Translations under genes and position numbers: made by a program | Assembly: GCA_036803245.1 (NCBI GenBank) | Contig: DAIRUQ010000036.1 | Span: 1-26,477, forward strand | Length of the DNA: 26,477 nucleotides | DNA from: DAIRUQ01 sp036803245 | GTDB taxonomy: Bacteria; Chloroflexota; Anaerolineae; UBA1429 | Direction of reading: 5' to 3' | Notes under the pieces: generated by a model | The model's input: the letters and a program-made list of their open reading frames with translations, nothing else | The model's database searches: none | Told to the model about the DNA's origin: nothing | Shown here: piece by piece, positions 1 through 7,371 of the stretch | Position numbering within the stretch: position 1 is the first letter of the stretch | Layout: every line of letters begins with the position of its first letter

Positions 1-85
1 AAAGGCTATCAAAGGCCATCAGCGTGCCGTCTTTATCCAGGATGATCAGGCGTGGGTCGAGCTTCTGGCCGCAGACGCTGAGCAT
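1..85 (-). CDS. HAD-family hydrolase, N-terminal fragment (cut by window edge)
   Basis: Only the first 28 codons lie in the window; the rest continues beyond base 1. The start is the ATG at 85-83, chosen because AAAGGAG lies 6 nt upstream of it. The peptide contains LIILDKDGTLMAFDS, which matches HAD motif I (DxDGTL): the first Asp (residue 17) would be the nucleophile and the second (residue 19) the acid/base. This indicates a Mg-dependent phosphatase or phosphotransferase of the HAD superfamily. The substrate cannot be told from this piece. It is transcribed divergently from the small membrane protein gene at 204. Confidence 0.75.
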   Translation of the reverse strand, partial: MLSVCGQKLDPRLIILDKDGTLMAFDSL

Positions 86-144
86 GCGGTCTCCTTTCGG
101 AGGACGAGCTTGGTGACGCTTCAGAATGACCAGCGGAAGCGTGA

Positions 145-173
145 TTGACACGTCCCCGCCGCGATGGTATCCT
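145..173 (+). promoter_or_regulatory. Sigma-70-type promoter for the 204-572 gene
   Basis: TTGACA (145-150), a 17-base spacer and TATCCT (168-173) form a near-consensus sigma-70 promoter. The expected start of transcription, around 180, leaves a 5' leader of about 24 nt that carries the ribosome binding site AGGAGGG. Confidence 0.7.
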
Positions 174-203
174 TCGCCAATCGGGCGCTAGGAGGGCGAG
201 AGC

Positions 204-572
204 ATGGACAGACGGTTGCCGATCGGATTATGGCTGGTGGCGCTATTCCAGTGGATAGCACCAATGATCAAACCTCCGTCGCTCCTGGCCAGCGCTCCCG
301 TCGCTCTATGGGCGGTGGTGGCGCTCGTGTTCGGCTTGGTCGCGGTGAACCTGCTGCGCCGCCGATCGTGGAGTCACACCGCAACCGTGTTCATCCAGGG
401 TTTCAGCATCCTGGTGCACCTGTTGGTGCTGGTGGCGGGAGTGGCCACCATGGGAGAGAGCGGCCCGGTGGTGGACTATGCCATGCTGGGCACGTTCGCG
501 GCGTCCATGGTGGCGTCGGCTGCCATCCTCTACTATGTCGATCTGCCGGTGATCCGCTCCGTGATGCAGTAG
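204..572 (+). CDS. Small integral membrane protein of unknown function
   Basis: A 122-residue hydrophobic protein. About four transmembrane helices can be seen, roughly at residues 5-25, 30-50, 60-82 and 92-112. Basic residues (RRRSW, about 51-55) between helices 2 and 3 suggest a cytoplasmic loop there. There is no recognisable domain or catalytic motif, so no function is assigned. The ATG is preceded by AGGAGGG at a good distance and by a strong promoter, so this is very likely a real, monocistronic gene. It converges on rsmE, leaving only 12 bases between the two stop codons and no clear terminator between them. Confidence 0.75.
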   Translation: MDRRLPIGLWLVALFQWIAPMIKPPSLLASAPVALWAVVALVFGLVAVNLLRRRSWSHTATVFIQGFSILVHLLVLVAGVATMGESGPVVDYAMLGTFAASMVASAAILYYVDLPVIRSVMQ

Positions 573-584
573 GGCCCAGGGCGC

Positions 585-1328
585 CTAGCTTGCGTCTTCC
601 AGGGTCGCCAGCGCCAGGGCAGTGGCCACCACGCCGGCGGTTTCGGCGCGGAGGACGCGACGACCAAGGCTGACGGGGCGCAGTTCCGCGGCGATGGCGC
701 GCTCGATCTCTGCTGGGCTCCAGCCGCCCTCGGGGCCGATGAATAGCGCGACGTCTCGCGCGTCCTCCCTCCACAGCTCCCCTAGCGCCGATTGTAGCGG
801 GCGGGCCTCGATCTGCGCGGCGCAGAATAGCCCGATGCCTTCACATTCCTCGCAGGCTTCTTCCAGGGTCATGGCGTGAGACACGAGCGGGGCGCGAGTG
901 CGACGCGATTGCTCGGCCGCCTCGCGCACGATCCGTTCCCAGCGGCCCAGCCGTGTGGCGTTAACCTGGCCCTCTTTGGCTCGCACAGTGCGCTCGGTGG
1001 TCAACGGCACAAAGCGGTCTACGCCCACCTCGGTGCCCTTTTCCATGAGCCAGGCCATGCGCTTTTCGCGGATGACCGACTGGTAGAGGGTGAGGTAGAC
1101 GGCCGACTCGGCAGCCGGGCGTTCAACGGCCAGGACGCGTCCCACCGCTCGCTCCGGCGCGACCTCGATCAGCTCAACCCGAAAGATCTGCCCCGATCCA
1201 TCGCAGAGTTCGACCTCGTCGCCTGGACGGAGACGCAGCACGCGAGCGACCCGGTGGGCCGCTTCGCCCTCCAACCGGGCCCGCTCGGCAGAGAGCCAAT
1301 CCGGAGGCACGAAAAAGCGCGGGGCCAC
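585..1328 (-). CDS. rsmE: 16S rRNA (uracil-1498-N3)-methyltransferase RsmE
   Basis: A 247-residue protein of typical family length. RsmE methylates N3 of U1498 in helix 44 of 16S rRNA, using S-adenosylmethionine. It shows the N-terminal PUA-like part (MAPRFFVPPDWL, HRVARVLRLRPGDEVELCDG) and the C-terminal SPOUT (trefoil knot) methyltransferase with the family signatures EKGTEVGVDRFVPL, FIGPEGGWSPAEIE and SLGRRVLRAETA. The start is a GTG placed directly after the TGA stop of prmA with no bases between, so translation is probably coupled; AGAGG lies a few bases upstream. It is the last gene of the hrcA-grpE-dnaK-dnaJ-prmA-rsmE operon, an order also known in Bacillus subtilis (yqeT-yqeU). Confidence 0.95.
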   Translation of the reverse strand: MAPRFFVPPDWLSAERARLEGEAAHRVARVLRLRPGDEVELCDGSGQIFRVELIEVAPERAVGRVLAVERPAAESAVYLTLYQSVIREKRMAWLMEKGTEVGVDRFVPLTTERTVRAKEGQVNATRLGRWERIVREAAEQSRRTRAPLVSHAMTLEEACEECEGIGLFCAAQIEARPLQSALGELWREDARDVALFIGPEGGWSPAEIERAIAAELRPVSLGRRVLRAETAGVVATALALATLEDAS

Positions 1329-2240
1329 TCAGTGCCTCTGTCCGATGAGCGCCACCCACTCGCCTTCAGCGAGGGTGGTGTGAATATCCACGCCCTCGGC
1401 GGTCATCGCTTGGCGCACCAGGTCGGCCTTTTCCGCCAGGATGCCCGAGAGCACCAGGGTTCCGCCCATGCGGGCGCTGCGGGAGAGGCCGCCGGCCATG
1501 CCGATGATCACCTCGGCCAGGATGTTGGCCACCACCAGGTCATAATCAGTCTCGTTGTGAAGCGGGGTTTTGCCGGCGGTGCCGCTTGGCAGGGTGCCCC
1601 AGGCCACCTGCATGCGATCTGCCACGGCGTTGCGCTCCGCGTTCTCGCGGCTGGCGGTCACGGCGACGGGGTCATTGTCGATGGCCGTCGCCGAGGCGGC
1701 GCCAAGTAGCACAGCCGCGATGGACAGGATGCCCGAACCACAGCCGACATCGAGGATGCGCTGGCCGCTGGGAGGGTGTGCCTCGAGGGCTTGCAGGCAC
1801 AGCCGTGTAGTGGCGTGTAGGCCCGTGCCAAAGGCCATGCCCGGGTCCAGGGTGATTACTAGGTCATCGGGCTCTGGCTCATAGGAGCACCAGGAGGGAA
1901 CGATCACCGTTCGCCGGCCGATCCGCAGCGGGCGAAAGTGTTCCTTCCACGAGGTTGCCCAATCTTCATAGGCCAGCTCTTGGAAGATCGGCTCGGAAAT
2001 GGCGCCGTCTCGCGAGAGTAGCAGCAGGGCGATCTCGAGCTTGTGGCGGGTCTCTTGATCAGCGGCCGGAATCCAGCCCTTGACGGTGAGGCGTGGCGGG
2101 AGACCTGGCGGAGGGTCGGCGCTCTCTTCCACCGCTGCGCCGCCGGGGCAGTTCAGGCTCAGGATGCGGGTGAGGTCATCGGCCGCATCGGGATGAGCCA
2201 GGACCGACACTTGCACCCAACGTTCAGAGTCCGAGGGCAT
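1329..2240 (-). CDS. prmA: Ribosomal protein L11 methyltransferase PrmA
   Basis: A 303-residue SAM-dependent methyltransferase that methylates amino groups of ribosomal protein L11. An N-terminal substrate-recognition region is followed by a class I Rossmann methyltransferase domain. Visible motifs are PGMAFGTGLHATTRLCL (before motif I), LDVGCGSGILSIAA (motif I, SAM binding), AIDNDPVAV (acidic ribose-binding motif II) and DLVVANILAEVI (motif IV, NIL). The ATG at 2240 overlaps the end of dnaJ by 17 bases, and GAAAGG about 7 nt upstream within dnaJ supports this start. The protein is otherwise unremarkable. Confidence 0.95.
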   Translation of the reverse strand: MPSDSERWVQVSVLAHPDAADDLTRILSLNCPGGAAVEESADPPPGLPPRLTVKGWIPAADQETRHKLEIALLLLSRDGAISEPIFQELAYEDWATSWKEHFRPLRIGRRTVIVPSWCSYEPEPDDLVITLDPGMAFGTGLHATTRLCLQALEAHPPSGQRILDVGCGSGILSIAAVLLGAASATAIDNDPVAVTASRENAERNAVADRMQVAWGTLPSGTAGKTPLHNETDYDLVVANILAEVIIGMAGGLSRSARMGGTLVLSGILAEKADLVRQAMTAEGVDIHTTLAEGEWVALIGQRH

Positions 2241-3342
2241 CGCGCAGCCTTTCTACGAATCCCCTTTGGCCTTGTGGCACGATGTCGGTATCCAGCGTAT
2301 CGCCGAGCTCTCGCAAGAGCTCCTTTTGCTTGTCGTTCAGCTTGGTGGGGATGGCCACGTTCACCACGACGATCTGATCGCCGCGACCGCTGCGACGCAG
2401 GTAGGGCACGCCCTTTTCTCGGAGGCGGAACACGGCACCGTTCTGCGTGCCAGCTGGGATGCGAAGCTGTTCGGTGTCTTCGAGCGTCGGCACTTGAACC
2501 AGATCGCCGAGGGAGGCCTGGGCGACGTTGATCTCGATATTCAGCAGGATGTCGTTCTCGCGTCGCACAAAGTAGCGGTGCGGCTCCACATGGATGAACA
2601 CGTACAAGTTGCCAGGCGGGCCGCCGTGGAGGCCCGCTTCGCCCTCGCCGCTGAGGCGGATGCGGGTGCCATCGTCGACGCCCGCGGGGATGTCCACCGC
2701 CAGGCGGCGCTGTCGCTCCACGGTGCCGCCACCGTGGCAGCTGCTACAGGGCGTTGTGACGACCTCGCCGCGGCCGCCGCAACGCGGGCAGGTGGTAACG
2801 TTGACAAACTGGCCAAAGATCGACTGCTGGGCCCGACGGATCTGTCCGCTGCCGTTGCAGTCGGGGCAACGGGTTGGGCTGGTGCCAGGCTCGGCGCCGC
2901 TGCCTTGGCATTCGGGGCAGGTCTCGTGGCGGTTGAGCTGCACGTCCTTGCTGCAGCCAAACACCGCCTCTTCAAAGGTTATCTGCAGGTCGAGCCGCTG
3001 ATCGGCGCCGCGCGTCGGGCCGCGACGCTGAGGACGGCGTCCTCCGAAGCCAAAGAGATCCCCAAAGATGTCCTCAAAACCGCCAAATCCCGCAAAGCCA
3101 TCAAAGCCGCCTTGGTTGAGGCCAGCATGTCCGTAGCGATCATAGCGGGCGCGCGCCTCGTCATCGGAGAGAACCTGATAGGCCTCATTGACCTCTTTGA
3201 AGCGCGCTTCAGCGTCGGGCTCTTTGCACACGTCAGGATGGTAGCGACGCGCCAGCTTGCGATAGGATCGGCGCAAGTCATCCGCGGTCGCGTCGCGCGA
3301 TACGCCCAGGACCTCGTAATAGTCACGCTTCTCGTCGGTCAT
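2224..3342 (-). CDS. dnaJ: Chaperone protein DnaJ (Hsp40, type I)
   Basis: A 372-residue full-length DnaJ, the co-chaperone that brings unfolded clients to DnaK and stimulates its ATPase. The J domain (about 5-70) has the essential HPD motif (RRYHPDVCKE). It is followed by a Gly/Phe-rich stretch, then a zinc-finger domain with four CxxCxGxG repeats (CPECQGSG, CPDCNGSG, CPRCGGRG, CSSCHGGG), then the two C-terminal substrate-binding beta domains. No good Shine-Dalgarno sequence precedes the ATG. Together with the hairpin between dnaK and dnaJ, this suggests that DnaJ is made at lower levels than DnaK, which is inference. Confidence 0.97.
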   Translation of the reverse strand: MTDEKRDYYEVLGVSRDATADDLRRSYRKLARRYHPDVCKEPDAEARFKEVNEAYQVLSDDEARARYDRYGHAGLNQGGFDGFAGFGGFEDIFGDLFGFGGRRPQRRGPTRGADQRLDLQITFEEAVFGCSKDVQLNRHETCPECQGSGAEPGTSPTRCPDCNGSGQIRRAQQSIFGQFVNVTTCPRCGGRGEVVTTPCSSCHGGGTVERQRRLAVDIPAGVDDGTRIRLSGEGEAGLHGGPPGNLYVFIHVEPHRYFVRRENDILLNIEINVAQASLGDLVQVPTLEDTEQLRIPAGTQNGAVFRLREKGVPYLRRSGRGDQIVVVNVAIPTKLNDKQKELLRELGDTLDTDIVPQGQRGFVERLRDALGL

Positions 3343-3370
3343 TGGTACACGCGCCCCCGCTCTCTAGTCC

Positions 3371-3415
3371 GAACAAAGAGCAGGCTAGGGACGAGGTTGT
3401 GCCCCTAACCTGCTC
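3371..3415 (-). terminator. Hairpin between dnaK and dnaJ followed by a short U-rich tract (partial terminator or processing stem)
   Basis: In the transcript, arms at 3415-3403 and 3390-3378 pair over 13 bp (GAGCAGGUUAGGG with CCCUAGCCUGCUC, including one U-G pair) around a 12-nt loop. The next transcribed bases are TTTGTT. This lies in the 91-base gap between the dnaK stop and the dnaJ start. The U-tract is weak, so a leaky terminator or an mRNA-stabilising or processing stem fits better than full termination. Confidence 0.6.
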
Positions 3416-3433
3416 CGTTGCAGCAAGGTCTAG

Positions 3434-5323
3434 CTAGACCTCACGAAACTCGCCTTCGACGGTGCCTTCGTCATCGCCGCCGCCCTGGGTTGGGCCTTCG
3501 GCGCCAGCACCTGGATCAGCCTGCTGGTAGGCGGCCTCGCCCACCTTTTGCATGGCTTGTGAAAGCGCGTCCTTGCGCCGCTTGATCTCGGAGAGATCCT
3601 GGCCCTCCAGCGCCTTGCGCACGTCGCCGATCTTTGCCTCGACGTCGCTGCGGATCTCTGCGGGAACCTTGTCCCCCAGGTCGCCCAACATCTTCTCGGC
3701 CTGATAGGCGAGGGTGTCAGCCTCGTTGCGCTGCTCTACCTGATCCTTGCGCTGGCGGTCCTCGTCGGCGTGCCGCTTGGCATCCTCGACCATACGCTCG
3801 ATCTCGTTTTCGTCAAGTCCGCTGGAAGCTTGGATGGTGATCTTTTGCTCCCGCCCAGTAGCCTTGTCCTTGGCCGATACGTGCAGGATTCCGTCAGCAT
3901 CGATATCAAAGGTGACCTCGATCTGTGGGATGCCGCGCGGGGCGGTCGGGATACCATCCAGCACAAAGGTGCCCAGCTGCTTGTTATCGCCCGCCATGGG
4001 ACGCTCGCCCTGAACCACATTGATTTGCACCTGGGTCTGGTTGTCTGCGGCCGTAGAAAAGACCTGGCTCTTGCGGGTCGGGATGGTGCTGTTGCGCTCG
4101 ATCAGCGGCGTTGCCACGCCACCTAGGGTCTCGATGCCCAGGGTGAGGGGCGTCACGTCCAGCAGCAGCACGTCGTCCACATCGCCAGCCAGAACGCCAG
4201 CCTGGATGGCGGCGCCGACCGATACTACCTCGTCAGGGTTGATGCCCTTGTGCGGGGTGCGGCCAAAGAACTCTTCGACGCGGCGCTGCACCAACGGCAT
4301 TCGGATCTGCCCGCCAACCAGGATGACCTCGTTGATGTCCTCTTTCCTGAGGCCAGCGTCCTCCAGAGCCTTCTGGCAGGGTCCGAGGGTGCGCTCCACC
4401 AGGTCGTCCACCAGCTGCTCGAGCTTGGATCGCGTGAGCGTCAGGTTGAGATGCTTGGGGCCGCTGGCATCGGCGGTGATGAACGGCAGGTTGATCTCGG
4501 TCTGCTGCGTGGTGGAGAGCTCGATCTTGGCCTTTTCGGCCGCGTCCTTGAGGCGCTGCAAGGCCATGCGGTCGTTACGCAGGTCGATGCCCTGGTCCTT
4601 GCGGAACTCGTCCACGATCCAGTCGATCACGCGCTGGTCTAAGTCGTCGCCGCCGAGAAAGGTGTCGCCGTTGGTAGACTTGACCTCAAAGACGCCGTCG
4701 CCCAGGTCTAGGATAGAGATGTCAAACGTGCCTCCGCCCAGGTCATAGACGGCGATACGCTCGTCCTTTTTCTTGTCCAGGCCATAGGCAAGAGCCGAGG
4801 CCGTGGGCTCGTTGATAATGCGCCGCACATTCAGGCCCGCGATTCGCCCAGCGTCTTTGGTAGCCTGGCGCTGCGAGTCGTTGAAATAGGCGGGGACGGT
4901 GATCACTGCGTCGGTGACCGTCTCCCCCAGATAGGCCTCGGCATCTCGCTTGAGCTTGCTCAGAATCATGGCCGAGATCTCTGGCGGCGAATACTCTTTG
5001 CCCCCCATGACCACCCAGGCGTCGCCATTGTCCGCCTCGACGATCTTGTAGGGCAACACCTTGATCGCTTTTTGCACCTCTGGATCGGAGAACTTGCGGC
5101 CCATGAGGCGCTTGACGGAAAAGATGGTGTTGTCAGGGTTGGTGATAGCCTGGCGACGGGCAATGCGTCCTTCCATGCGCTCGCTGGTTTTGGGGTTGAC
5201 CGCCACGACCGACGGGCACAGGCGCTCGCCCTCTGCTGTGTTGATCACGGTGGGCTCGCCACCCTCCATGACCGACACCACCGAGTTCGTGGTTCCCAGG
5301 TCGATTCCAATGATCTTGCTCAT
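3434..5323 (-). CDS. dnaK: Molecular chaperone DnaK (Hsp70)
   Basis: A 629-residue full-length Hsp70, an ATP-driven cytosolic chaperone. The N-terminal ATPase domain (about 1-370) carries IDLGTTNS (signature 1) and VYDLGGGTFDISIL (signature 2). The third signature reads ILVGGQIRMPLVQ, in which the usual Ser/Thr before Arg is Ile. The substrate-binding beta domain begins near VLLLDVTPLTLGIETLGG, the helical lid follows, and the tail is acidic and Gly-rich, ending EGTVEGEFREV. An excellent ribosome binding site, AGGAGGT, lies 8 nt before the ATG. It sits 24 bases after grpE and is expected to be heat-inducible through the HrcA operators upstream of hrcA. Confidence 0.98.
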   Translation of the reverse strand: MSKIIGIDLGTTNSVVSVMEGGEPTVINTAEGERLCPSVVAVNPKTSERMEGRIARRQAITNPDNTIFSVKRLMGRKFSDPEVQKAIKVLPYKIVEADNGDAWVVMGGKEYSPPEISAMILSKLKRDAEAYLGETVTDAVITVPAYFNDSQRQATKDAGRIAGLNVRRIINEPTASALAYGLDKKKDERIAVYDLGGGTFDISILDLGDGVFEVKSTNGDTFLGGDDLDQRVIDWIVDEFRKDQGIDLRNDRMALQRLKDAAEKAKIELSTTQQTEINLPFITADASGPKHLNLTLTRSKLEQLVDDLVERTLGPCQKALEDAGLRKEDINEVILVGGQIRMPLVQRRVEEFFGRTPHKGINPDEVVSVGAAIQAGVLAGDVDDVLLLDVTPLTLGIETLGGVATPLIERNSTIPTRKSQVFSTAADNQTQVQINVVQGERPMAGDNKQLGTFVLDGIPTAPRGIPQIEVTFDIDADGILHVSAKDKATGREQKITIQASSGLDENEIERMVEDAKRHADEDRQRKDQVEQRNEADTLAYQAEKMLGDLGDKVPAEIRSDVEAKIGDVRKALEGQDLSEIKRRKDALSQAMQKVGEAAYQQADPGAGAEGPTQGGGDDEGTVEGEFREV

Positions 5324-5347
5324 CTGCTCTACCTCCTGTAGTGCTTT

Positions 5348-5935
5348 CTAGTTGCTTTCTGTCGCTGGTTCGTTTTTGGCTCCCGAAGAGACCTTGACCT
5401 TGGCGGGGCGAACGACCAGATCGCCGAGCTTGTAGCCCCTCTCGTACACCTCGAGGACGGTGCCTTCGGGGTGCTCGTCGCTGGCCTCGGTAAAGAGGCT
5501 CTCGTGAAAGTTGGGATCAAAGGGCATCCCCTCGGCCTCGATCTCGGTGATGCCATAGCTCTGCAAGAGCTTTTGCAGCTTTTGCTGGATCAGAGCCACC
5601 CCCTGCACCCAGGGCTGGTCCAGACCATCGTTAGGAACGTGCTCTACGGCGCGCTCGAGGTCGTCGGCCACGGGAAGCAGGTCTCTTACCACGCTGGCCG
5701 TGAGCTGTTGGGTCTGGCGTTCCTGATCGCGCTGCTGCCGCTTGCGATAGTTGTCAAACGCCGCCGCACTGCGGCGATACTTGTCCAGATACTCGGCGCA
5801 CTGGGCCTGCGCCTCGGCCAGTTCTTTGCCCAGATCCTCTACGTCGGCCTGCTCCATCGCCTGATCCTCCTCCGAGCACTCAGGCGCCTGTTGGGGCACG
5901 TCCTCTTGGCTCGCCTTATGACGCTTCTCTACCAT
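5348..5935 (-). CDS. grpE: Nucleotide exchange factor GrpE
   Basis: GrpE releases ADP from DnaK. The product is 195 residues from the ATG at 5935. A Gln/Glu-rich N-terminal stretch is followed by a long coiled-coil helix (about 30-85: EDLGKELAEAQAQCAEYLDKYRR) and AFDNYRKRQQRD, a GrpE hallmark. The C-terminal beta part has GMPFDPNFHESL, EGTVLEVYERGYKL and LVVRPAKVKV. The 5935 ATG is preferred because it lies outside hrcA and has GAGGAG 12 nt upstream. A TTG at 5971 would add 12 residues and overlap the hrcA end by 11 bases. It lies between hrcA and dnaK in the classical order. Confidence 0.93.
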   Translation of the reverse strand: MVEKRHKASQEDVPQQAPECSEEDQAMEQADVEDLGKELAEAQAQCAEYLDKYRRSAAAFDNYRKRQQRDQERQTQQLTASVVRDLLPVADDLERAVEHVPNDGLDQPWVQGVALIQQKLQKLLQSYGITEIEAEGMPFDPNFHESLFTEASDEHPEGTVLEVYERGYKLGDLVVRPAKVKVSSGAKNEPATESN

Positions 5936-5960
5936 GGCTCTATCGCACTCCTCACTACCT

Positions 5961-7025
5961 CTATTGGCCAAACAGGTCCTGTATCAGCTGGTCCATCAAC
6001 TCGGTTACGTATCGCACGGCCGAAATGCCGCGCCCATAGGCCATCCGCGTGGGACCGACCACGCCCAACACGCCGCTGGCCTTGCCGCGCACGCCATAGG
6101 GCGAGAGGATCATGGAGAAATCCTCCATCTCGCTCTGAGGTCCCTCGCCACCGATAATGATCTGAACCCCCGTGGCGCCGAGCATGCGCGAAAGCACAAG
6201 GTCCAGCAGGCGCCTCTGCTCGAACAGGCGTAGCACCTGCTCGCGTTTGGTCACGTCAGCGAACTCGGGTTCGCTGAGCATGTGCGACAGGCCGCCGCGG
6301 TACACCTCTTGGGCTGCGCGACGTTCAGCGCCCTTCATGACGAGCAGTACCCGCTCCAACACCGAGGCCTCAAAGCCGCGTAGCGTCGCCAACTCGGGGT
6401 GGGTGCTATCCTTGATGTCGCGCAGGGTCAGCCCGCCTACCAGCGCATTCAGCTTGTTGGAGACGCGGCTGAGTTCGCCCTGGTCCACCACATCGGTCAG
6501 CATCAGCATCTCTTGGTGGATGCTGCTATCCTGCAGCACCAACACCATCAGACAGGTGGCGTCATTGATCGAGATCAGCTCGAGATGGCGAAAGCGGGCG
6601 TTGGTGGCGTGGGGCGGCGTCACCAAGGACGCTGCCCGAGCCGTGTGGGCCAACACCGCCGCCGTGAGCCGCGTCCACTGATCCATGTCCAGACGCAACT
6701 GATGGAACTGGTGCTGAATCATGCGCTGCTCGGGCACGGGCAGGTCCGTGCGCTCGACCAGGTGCTCGACATAGTAGCGATAGCCCTGGGCGGTGGGCAC
6801 GCGGCCAGCCGACGTGTGCGGCTGCGCCAAGAACCCCGCCTCTTCCAGCGCAACCAGCTCGTTGCGGATCGTGGCCGTGCTGACGTCCATCCCGCCCACG
6901 GCCTGAACGGCGCTGGACCCCACGGGCGTAGCCGTCTCAATATAGCGCTGCACGACGGTCTTGAGAATGTCGCGCTGGCGCGGCGTGAGGCTCACGCCAA
7001 TGTTCGGCTCCGCTGGTGATGCCAT
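5961..7025 (-). CDS. hrcA: Heat-inducible transcription repressor HrcA
   Basis: A 354-residue repressor that binds CIRCE operators and is kept active by GroEL in studied bacteria. The N-terminal winged helix (about 12-90) has the family sequence TPRQRDILKTVVQRYIETATPVGS, the recognition segment STATIRNELVALEEAGFL, and the HTSAGRVPTAQGYRYYV motif. The GAF-like C-terminal dimerisation region contains RHLELISINDATCLMVLV, and the protein ends with VRGKASGVLGVVGPTRMAYGR. AAAGGA lies 6 nt before the ATG. As the first gene of the operon, with two CIRCE elements upstream, it should autoregulate the whole dnaK cluster. Confidence 0.97.
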   Translation of the reverse strand: MASPAEPNIGVSLTPRQRDILKTVVQRYIETATPVGSSAVQAVGGMDVSTATIRNELVALEEAGFLAQPHTSAGRVPTAQGYRYYVEHLVERTDLPVPEQRMIQHQFHQLRLDMDQWTRLTAAVLAHTARAASLVTPPHATNARFRHLELISINDATCLMVLVLQDSSIHQEMLMLTDVVDQGELSRVSNKLNALVGGLTLRDIKDSTHPELATLRGFEASVLERVLLVMKGAERRAAQEVYRGGLSHMLSEPEFADVTKREQVLRLFEQRRLLDLVLSRMLGATGVQIIIGGEGPQSEMEDFSMILSPYGVRGKASGVLGVVGPTRMAYGRGISAVRYVTELMDQLIQDLFGQ

Positions 7026-7049
7026 GGTGTTCCTTTGCAGGGAGCGGCG

Positions 7050-7076
7050 CTAGCAGTCTCGTGGCCAGAGTGCCAA
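7050..7076 (-). promoter_or_regulatory. Second, degenerate CIRCE operator (HrcA binding site), proximal copy
   Basis: Read on the minus strand: TTGGCACTC, 9 bases, GACTGCTAG. Compared with the CIRCE consensus TTAGCACTC-N9-GAGTGCTAA it has three changes (one in the left arm, two in the right) with the exact 9-base spacing kept. It begins one base after the -10 box of the proximal promoter, the same arrangement as the distal copy at 7176-7202. I infer that HrcA binding here would block the proximal promoter. Confidence 0.75.
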
Positions 7077-7077
7077 G

Positions 7078-7107
7078 ATGATAGCATCGCGGCCGCCGAT
7101 GTGTCAA
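7078..7107 (-). promoter_or_regulatory. Proximal sigma-70 promoter of the hrcA operon (P2)
   Basis: On the minus strand TTGACA (7107-7102), an 18-base spacer and TATCAT (7083-7078). The hexamers are identical to those of the distal promoter. The transcript would start inside the proximal CIRCE, near 7071, leaving a leader of about 45 nt to the hrcA ATG. Confidence 0.75.
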
Positions 7108-7120
7108 GACTCGGGGCCTG

Positions 7121-7143
7121 CAGGGGGCCGTTTTGGGCCCCTG
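7121..7143 (-). other. GC-rich hairpin in the distal hrcA leader
   Basis: On the plus strand, CAGGGGGCC (7121-7129) can pair with GGCCCCTG (7136-7143) with one bulged base and a 6-nt loop. In the minus-strand transcript no U-tract follows, so it is not an intrinsic terminator. It lies only in transcripts from the distal promoter, between the two promoter/CIRCE modules. Confidence 0.5.
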
Positions 7144-7175
7144 GCAGCCTTTCTGGTGAAGTTATGGTAAACTGA

Positions 7176-7202
7176 TTAGCACTCTACTTTATCGACTGCT
7201 AA
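7176..7202 (-). promoter_or_regulatory. CIRCE operator (HrcA binding site), distal copy
   Basis: Plus strand TTAGCACTC (7176-7184), 9 bases, GACTGCTAA (7194-7202). This matches the CIRCE consensus TTAGCACTC-N9-GAGTGCTAA at 17 of 18 arm positions. It starts one base after the -10 box of the distal promoter, so HrcA bound here would cover the transcription start and repress the hrcA-grpE-dnaK-dnaJ-prmA-rsmE operon. Confidence 0.93.
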
Positions 7203-7203
7203 G

Positions 7204-7232
7204 ATGATACCATGCTCGCGTCATTCTGTCAA
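7204..7232 (-). promoter_or_regulatory. Distal sigma-70 promoter of the hrcA operon (P1)
   Basis: On the minus strand TTGACA (7232-7227), a 17-base spacer and TATCAT (7209-7204). The transcription start is expected near 7197, inside the distal CIRCE. The leader to hrcA would be about 170 nt and contains the second promoter/CIRCE module. Confidence 0.85.
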
Positions 7233-7317
7233 CCTGGCAGGGTAAAAAGTCCGTCTTGGTCATTGTCGGAAGCATTGTGGCGCCTGCCTGGGCGGTTGCG
7301 CCGAATGTGGAACTCGG

Positions 7318-7326
7318 TGGTATAAT
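7318..7326 (+). promoter_or_regulatory. Extended -10 promoter for the lipoprotein gene
   Basis: TGGTATAAT is a perfect TATAAT -10 box with a TGn extension. The -35 region is weak (TTGCGC at 7296-7301, with a long 19-base spacer), which is usual for extended -10 promoters. The start of transcription would be near 7333, with a leader of about 40 nt to the ATG at 7372. Confidence 0.7.
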
Positions 7327-7371
7327 GCTTTCGGTTTCGTAGGAGTGGTCGGCTACGCGAGGAGAGAGGCC

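Noticed and set aside
2266..3408. Long open frame of 380 codons on the plus strand opposite dnaJ
   Set aside because: It mirrors the DnaJ coding strand, has low-complexity Ala/Leu-rich translation with no domain, and no ribosome binding site. Similar antisense frames at 876-1709, 4020-4748 and 15195-16118 are rejected for the same reason; they are expected in GC-rich genes.
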